Shown here piece after piece: positions 61,471-64,000 of a stretch of DNA of 64,000 nt. The stretch spans positions 94,281 through 158,280 of the forward strand of contig CANRZW010000004.1 of NCBI GenBank assembly GCA_947644545.1, in the 5' to 3' direction. Position numbers and translations under genes: made by a program. The stretch's first letter is position 1. Every line of letters begins with the position of its first letter. This DNA is from an uncultured Lachnospiraceae bacterium (GTDB lineage: Bacteria; Bacillota; Clostridia; Lachnospirales; Lachnospiraceae). The notes beneath the pieces were generated by a model. The model searched no databases. It had not been told where the DNA came from and worked only from the letters and a program-made list of their open reading frames with translations.

Positions 61471-64000
61471 ATGAAAAAGAAACAGGCAATGAAATTGATT
61501 GCATCGGCAGGCGCCGCTATTGGCGGCGCATATATGTTCCAGGATGGGAACATGGTATATGCGGCTGAAGTAGATCAGGGTGAAGATGGTGAACTGATTT
61601 TTCCTGCAGAAGAACAGGAGAGTACAGGGACAGTTGACAGTACGGAGCAAATAAGCAGTGATGTCACGATTGATAATGGGACAACAGTTGAAAGCACCGT
61701 GGTAACGGATAGTGCTGCATCGACAGAAAATTCTGTAGCGACAGAGAATACTTCGACAACAGAAGATGAAGCGACAACAGATAGCACTACAATGGCAGAT
61801 AGTGCAGAAATAGTAGAAAGTACTACAACAACTGACAACGAGGAAGAAGTGAATTCCGGTTCTGAAAATGCATCTGCTGAGTCCAGTGAATCTATGATAG
61901 ATTCTGAAGAAATCTCGCTTGGATCAGAGGAGTCAGTTTTTGGATCGGAAGAGTCAGCATCAGGGTCAGAAGAGTCAGCCTTTGGATCGGAAGAATCAGC
62001 ATCGGGGTCAGAAGAGTCAGCCTTTGGATCGGAAGAATCAGCCTCAGGGTCGGAAGAGTCAGCATCGGGGTCAGAAGAGTCAACCTCTGAATCTGAGGGA
62101 TCAGTTTCTGAGTCAGAGGAATCAGAATTTCCCTCTGAAAAGGAAGATGAGTCTGGAAGTTTTACTTCGGCGGAATTAGTGATATTGAGAAGAGCGCAGG
62201 CGAAACTGGCAGCTGGTATAAAATTGACAGAAGAAGAGCAGGCACTGATCGATCGGTCTACCAGTGAAAGCGCAGCCTGGTCGCAGACTTATAGTGAAAG
62301 AGCGTCAGAGTCTATGGCAGCAAGTGAATTTGCTTCCAATAGATTATCGGAAGAATTTGAAACATCAGCAAGTGAATCTTTGCAGCTGAGTGAGAGTCTT
62401 TCGGCATTTCAGTCGACAGCAAATAGTTTAGATATGGCTACTTCGGAATCAGTTTCCAATGCGAATAGTGAGTATGATAGTGCGTTGGATAAGCTTAATG
62501 GTAAGCAGGAGTGGCTGGATGAACTTACAAAATTAAAAGAAGATATTACAAAACAGCAGGAGCTAGTAGAGCAGGAACTTGATAAGAGTGATCATTATTG
62601 GTGGGGTGGTGAAAAAGACACAGTAGTAAACTCTTATTGGAAGGCAGCAGATAAATTAGCTGAACTTCTGATAAGGTTTAAGGCGTATACGGATGCTACG
62701 GTGAATCATTATCGGGATATTACGATTTACGAGTGGGTAAAGGATGGAACAACAAAAAATTATGTAAAAGTAGAATATACAGATGTAAATGGAAATAAAT
62801 ATACGAAATACTATGATTATGTCACTGGAGATAAAAATGGCAACCCTATAAATAGTAATAATAAGAATAAGATTGGCTCTATAATTGTCATAGAACTTCC
62901 GGTAGATAAGGATGGCAATCCAATTCTTGGTATAGAAGACGGTAATACAAAGGGTGGAGATGCTTACATATCAGATAAGGAGTATGAAGAGGGTAAGGAT
63001 TCTTTCCATAATAACAGTGAAATCGCAGAATATTATGAAAAATCGCTGGCATTTAGTGAAGCGAAGAGTGAAAGTGAAAGAGAAAGAGAAATTGCTTTCT
63101 CTGAATCGCTGAGAATAAGCGATGAACTTAGTACAGTTGCTTCAACTAGCCAAAGTACATCAGAATCGACTCGGTTCTCCATGTCGGACAGTGCAAGTAC
63201 GTTTTTTAGTGGGAGTGAGTCGCTATCAGAACTAAAAAGTTTGTCAGAGTCTACGTACCTCAGTGAGAGTGAATCATTAAGAAATCGATTGCAGAGTGAA
63301 AGTGCATCAACAAGCCTGAGTGATAGCGAAAGTGCATCAACAAGCCTGAGCGATAGTGAAAGCGCATCGACAAGTCTGAGTGATAGCGAAAGCGCATCGA
63401 CAAGCCTTAGCGATAGCGAGAGTGCATCAACAAGCCTGAGCGATAGCGAGAGTGCATCGACGAGCCTTAGTGATAGTGAAAGTGCCTCAACCAGTTTGAG
63501 TGATAGTGAGAGCGCGTCGACAAGCCTTAGTGATAGCGAGAGTGGTTCAACAAGCCTGAGTGATAGCGAAAGCGCATCGACAAGCCTGAGTGATAGTGAA
63601 AGTGCTTCGACCAGCCTTAGTGATAGTGAGAGCGCGTCGACAAGCCTGAGTGATAGCGAAAGTGGTTCAACAAGCTTGAGCGATAGTGAGAGCGCATCGA
63701 CCAGCTTGAGTGATAGCGAGAGTGCATCGACAAGCCTTAGCGATAGTGAAAGTGCCTCAACAAGCCTGAGCGATAGTGAGAGTGCTTCGACCAGCTTGAG
63801 CGATAGTGAGAGTGCTTCGACCAGCCTTAGTGATAGTGAGAGCGCGTCGACAAGCCTGAGCGATAGCGAGAGCGCATCGACGAGCCTGAGCGATAGCGAA
63901 AGCGCATCAACAAGCCTGAGCGATAGCGAAAGTGCATCAACAAGTCTGAGCGATAGCGAGAGTGCATCAACAAGCCTGAGTGATAGCGAGAGTGCATCAA
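61471..64000 (+). CDS. Giant serine-rich repeat surface protein, N-terminal part
   Basis: The open frame runs from ATG 61471 off the window end (843 codons, no stop). It starts with a signal peptide ([20 protein letters not shown], cleavage likely near VYA-AE, residue 31-32). A Ser/Thr/Glu-rich stretch follows, with GSEESAx heptapeptide repeats at residues 151-220. Next is a non-repetitive Trp/Tyr-containing region (about 330-530) that may be the ligand-binding part, then [10 protein letters not shown] 10-residue repeats from residue 611 on. This is the layout of serine-rich repeat adhesins. A cell-wall anchor would be downstream of the window. RBS AAGGTAGAG; TATACT at 61405-61410 is a -10 candidate. 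Confidence 0.85.
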   Translation, partial: MKKKQAMKLIASAGAAIGGAYMFQDGNMVYAAEVDQGEDGELIFPAEEQESTGTVDSTEQISSDVTIDNGTTVESTVVTDSAASTENSVATENTSTTEDEATTDSTTMADSAEIVESTTTTDNEEEVNSGSENASAESSESMIDSEEISLGSEESVFGSEESASGSEESAFGSEESASGSEESAFGSEESASGSEESASGSEESTSESEGSVSESEESEFPSEKEDESGSFTSAELVILRRAQAKLAAGIKLTEEEQALIDRSTSESAAWSQTYSERASESMAASEFASNRLSEEFETSASESLQLSESLSAFQSTANSLDMATSESVSNANSEYDSALDKLNGKQEWLDELTKLKEDITKQQELVEQELDKSDHYWWGGEKDTVVNSYWKAADKLAELLIRFKAYTDATVNHYRDITIYEWVKDGTTKNYVKVEYTDVNGNKYTKYYDYVTGDKNGNPINSNNKNKIGSIIVIELPVDKDGNPILGIEDGNTKGGDAYISDKEYEEGKDSFHNNSEIAEYYEKSLAFSEAKSESEREREIAFSESLRISDELSTVASTSQSTSESTRFSMSDSASTFFSGSESLSELKSLSESTYLSESESLRNRLQSESASTSLSDSESASTSLSDSESASTSLSDSESASTSLSDSESASTSLSDSESASTSLSDSESASTSLSDSESASTSLSDSESGSTSLSDSESASTSLSDSESASTSLSDSESASTSLSDSESGSTSLSDSESASTSLSDSESASTSLSDSESASTSLSDSESASTSLSDSESASTSLSDSESASTSLSDSESASTSLSDSESASTSLSDSESASTSLSDSESASTSLSDSESAS
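61921..62130 (+). repeat. 21-bp coding repeats, about ten copies
   Basis: Units of the type GGATCGGAAGAGTCAGCATC encode GSEESAS or GSEESAF. They alternate in a 42-bp higher-order pattern in the middle and decay at the end ([14 protein letters not shown]). Confidence 0.85.
63301..64000 (+). repeat. 30-bp coding tandem repeat, more than 23 copies
   Basis: An unbroken 30-bp period continues to the end of the window without an indel. Each unit encodes [10 protein letters not shown]. Differences are almost all synonymous third-base changes (AGT/AGC, GCA/GCT/GCG, CTG/CTT/TTG); a few units have Gly for Ala (63541, 63661). Confidence 0.95.

Noticed and set aside
63301..64000. CRISPR-like repeat array
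   Set aside because: The repeats are contiguous, without spacers, in frame, and encode a Ser-rich protein.

Overview
The window looks like a chromosomal segment of a motile, Gram-positive anaerobe of the Lachnospiraceae (Clostridium cluster XIVa). This is inferred from the Firmicutes-type order of the spc/alpha ribosomal operons, a KOW-domain protein between map and infA, a ribosomal protein L17 with a large lysine-rich insertion, AddAB instead of RecBCD, strong AGGAGG ribosome binding sites and moderate GC. No tRNA, rRNA or CRISPR array was seen.

Layout. 1-10464: end of the S10/spc operon and the whole alpha operon (rplE' to rplQ), with secY, adk, map and infA inside and two hairpin-rich leaders (before rplF and before rpsM). 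10.5-17.1 kb: a chemoreceptor and an M15 cell-wall peptidase, then ecfA1-ecfA2-ecfT-truA. 17.2-29.1 kb: a sugar-catabolic island (PfkB kinase, dehydrogenase, LacI regulator, RbsD-type pyranase, TIM-barrel epimerase, two paralogous AKR-like proteins, a CUT1 ABC transporter). Four near-identical AAACGTTT operators lie in it. A glyoxalase-fold protein and an FMN hydroxy-acid oxidase follow. 29.2-36.6 kb: a PPi-type phosphofructokinase, a self-contained FimB-like recombinase flanked by 27-bp inverted repeats, a CsrA-like protein and flagellin, then a MalR-like LacI regulator with glycogen phosphorylase. 36.7-42.1 kb: a HicAB toxin-antitoxin pair, two GH13 alpha-glucosidases and an AraC regulator. 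42.4-57.9 kb: a membrane protein, cysK, metNIQ, addBA, and a Trk/Ktr potassium uptake pair. 58.0-64.0 kb: an AT-richer accessory locus. It has a coiled-coil protein, a consensus promoter between two inverted recombinase-site-like repeats, a GGDEF protein, a SARP/BTAD regulator sharing its C-terminal domain, and the first 2.5 kb of a giant serine-rich repeat surface protein that runs off the window.

The most unusual content is two candidate DNA-inversion switches. One (30638-31493) carries its own tyrosine recombinase and sits before csrA-flagellin. The other (58590-58765) would flip a perfect sigma-A promoter between a coiled-coil gene on the left and the GGDEF/SARP/adhesin genes on the right. 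Other points worth checking are the GGA-bearing hairpins in the flagellin leader, the multi-hairpin rpsM leader, and the uncharacterised sugar pathway with duplicated AKR-like proteins. Both inversion claims are inferences from sequence symmetry and need read-level checking.
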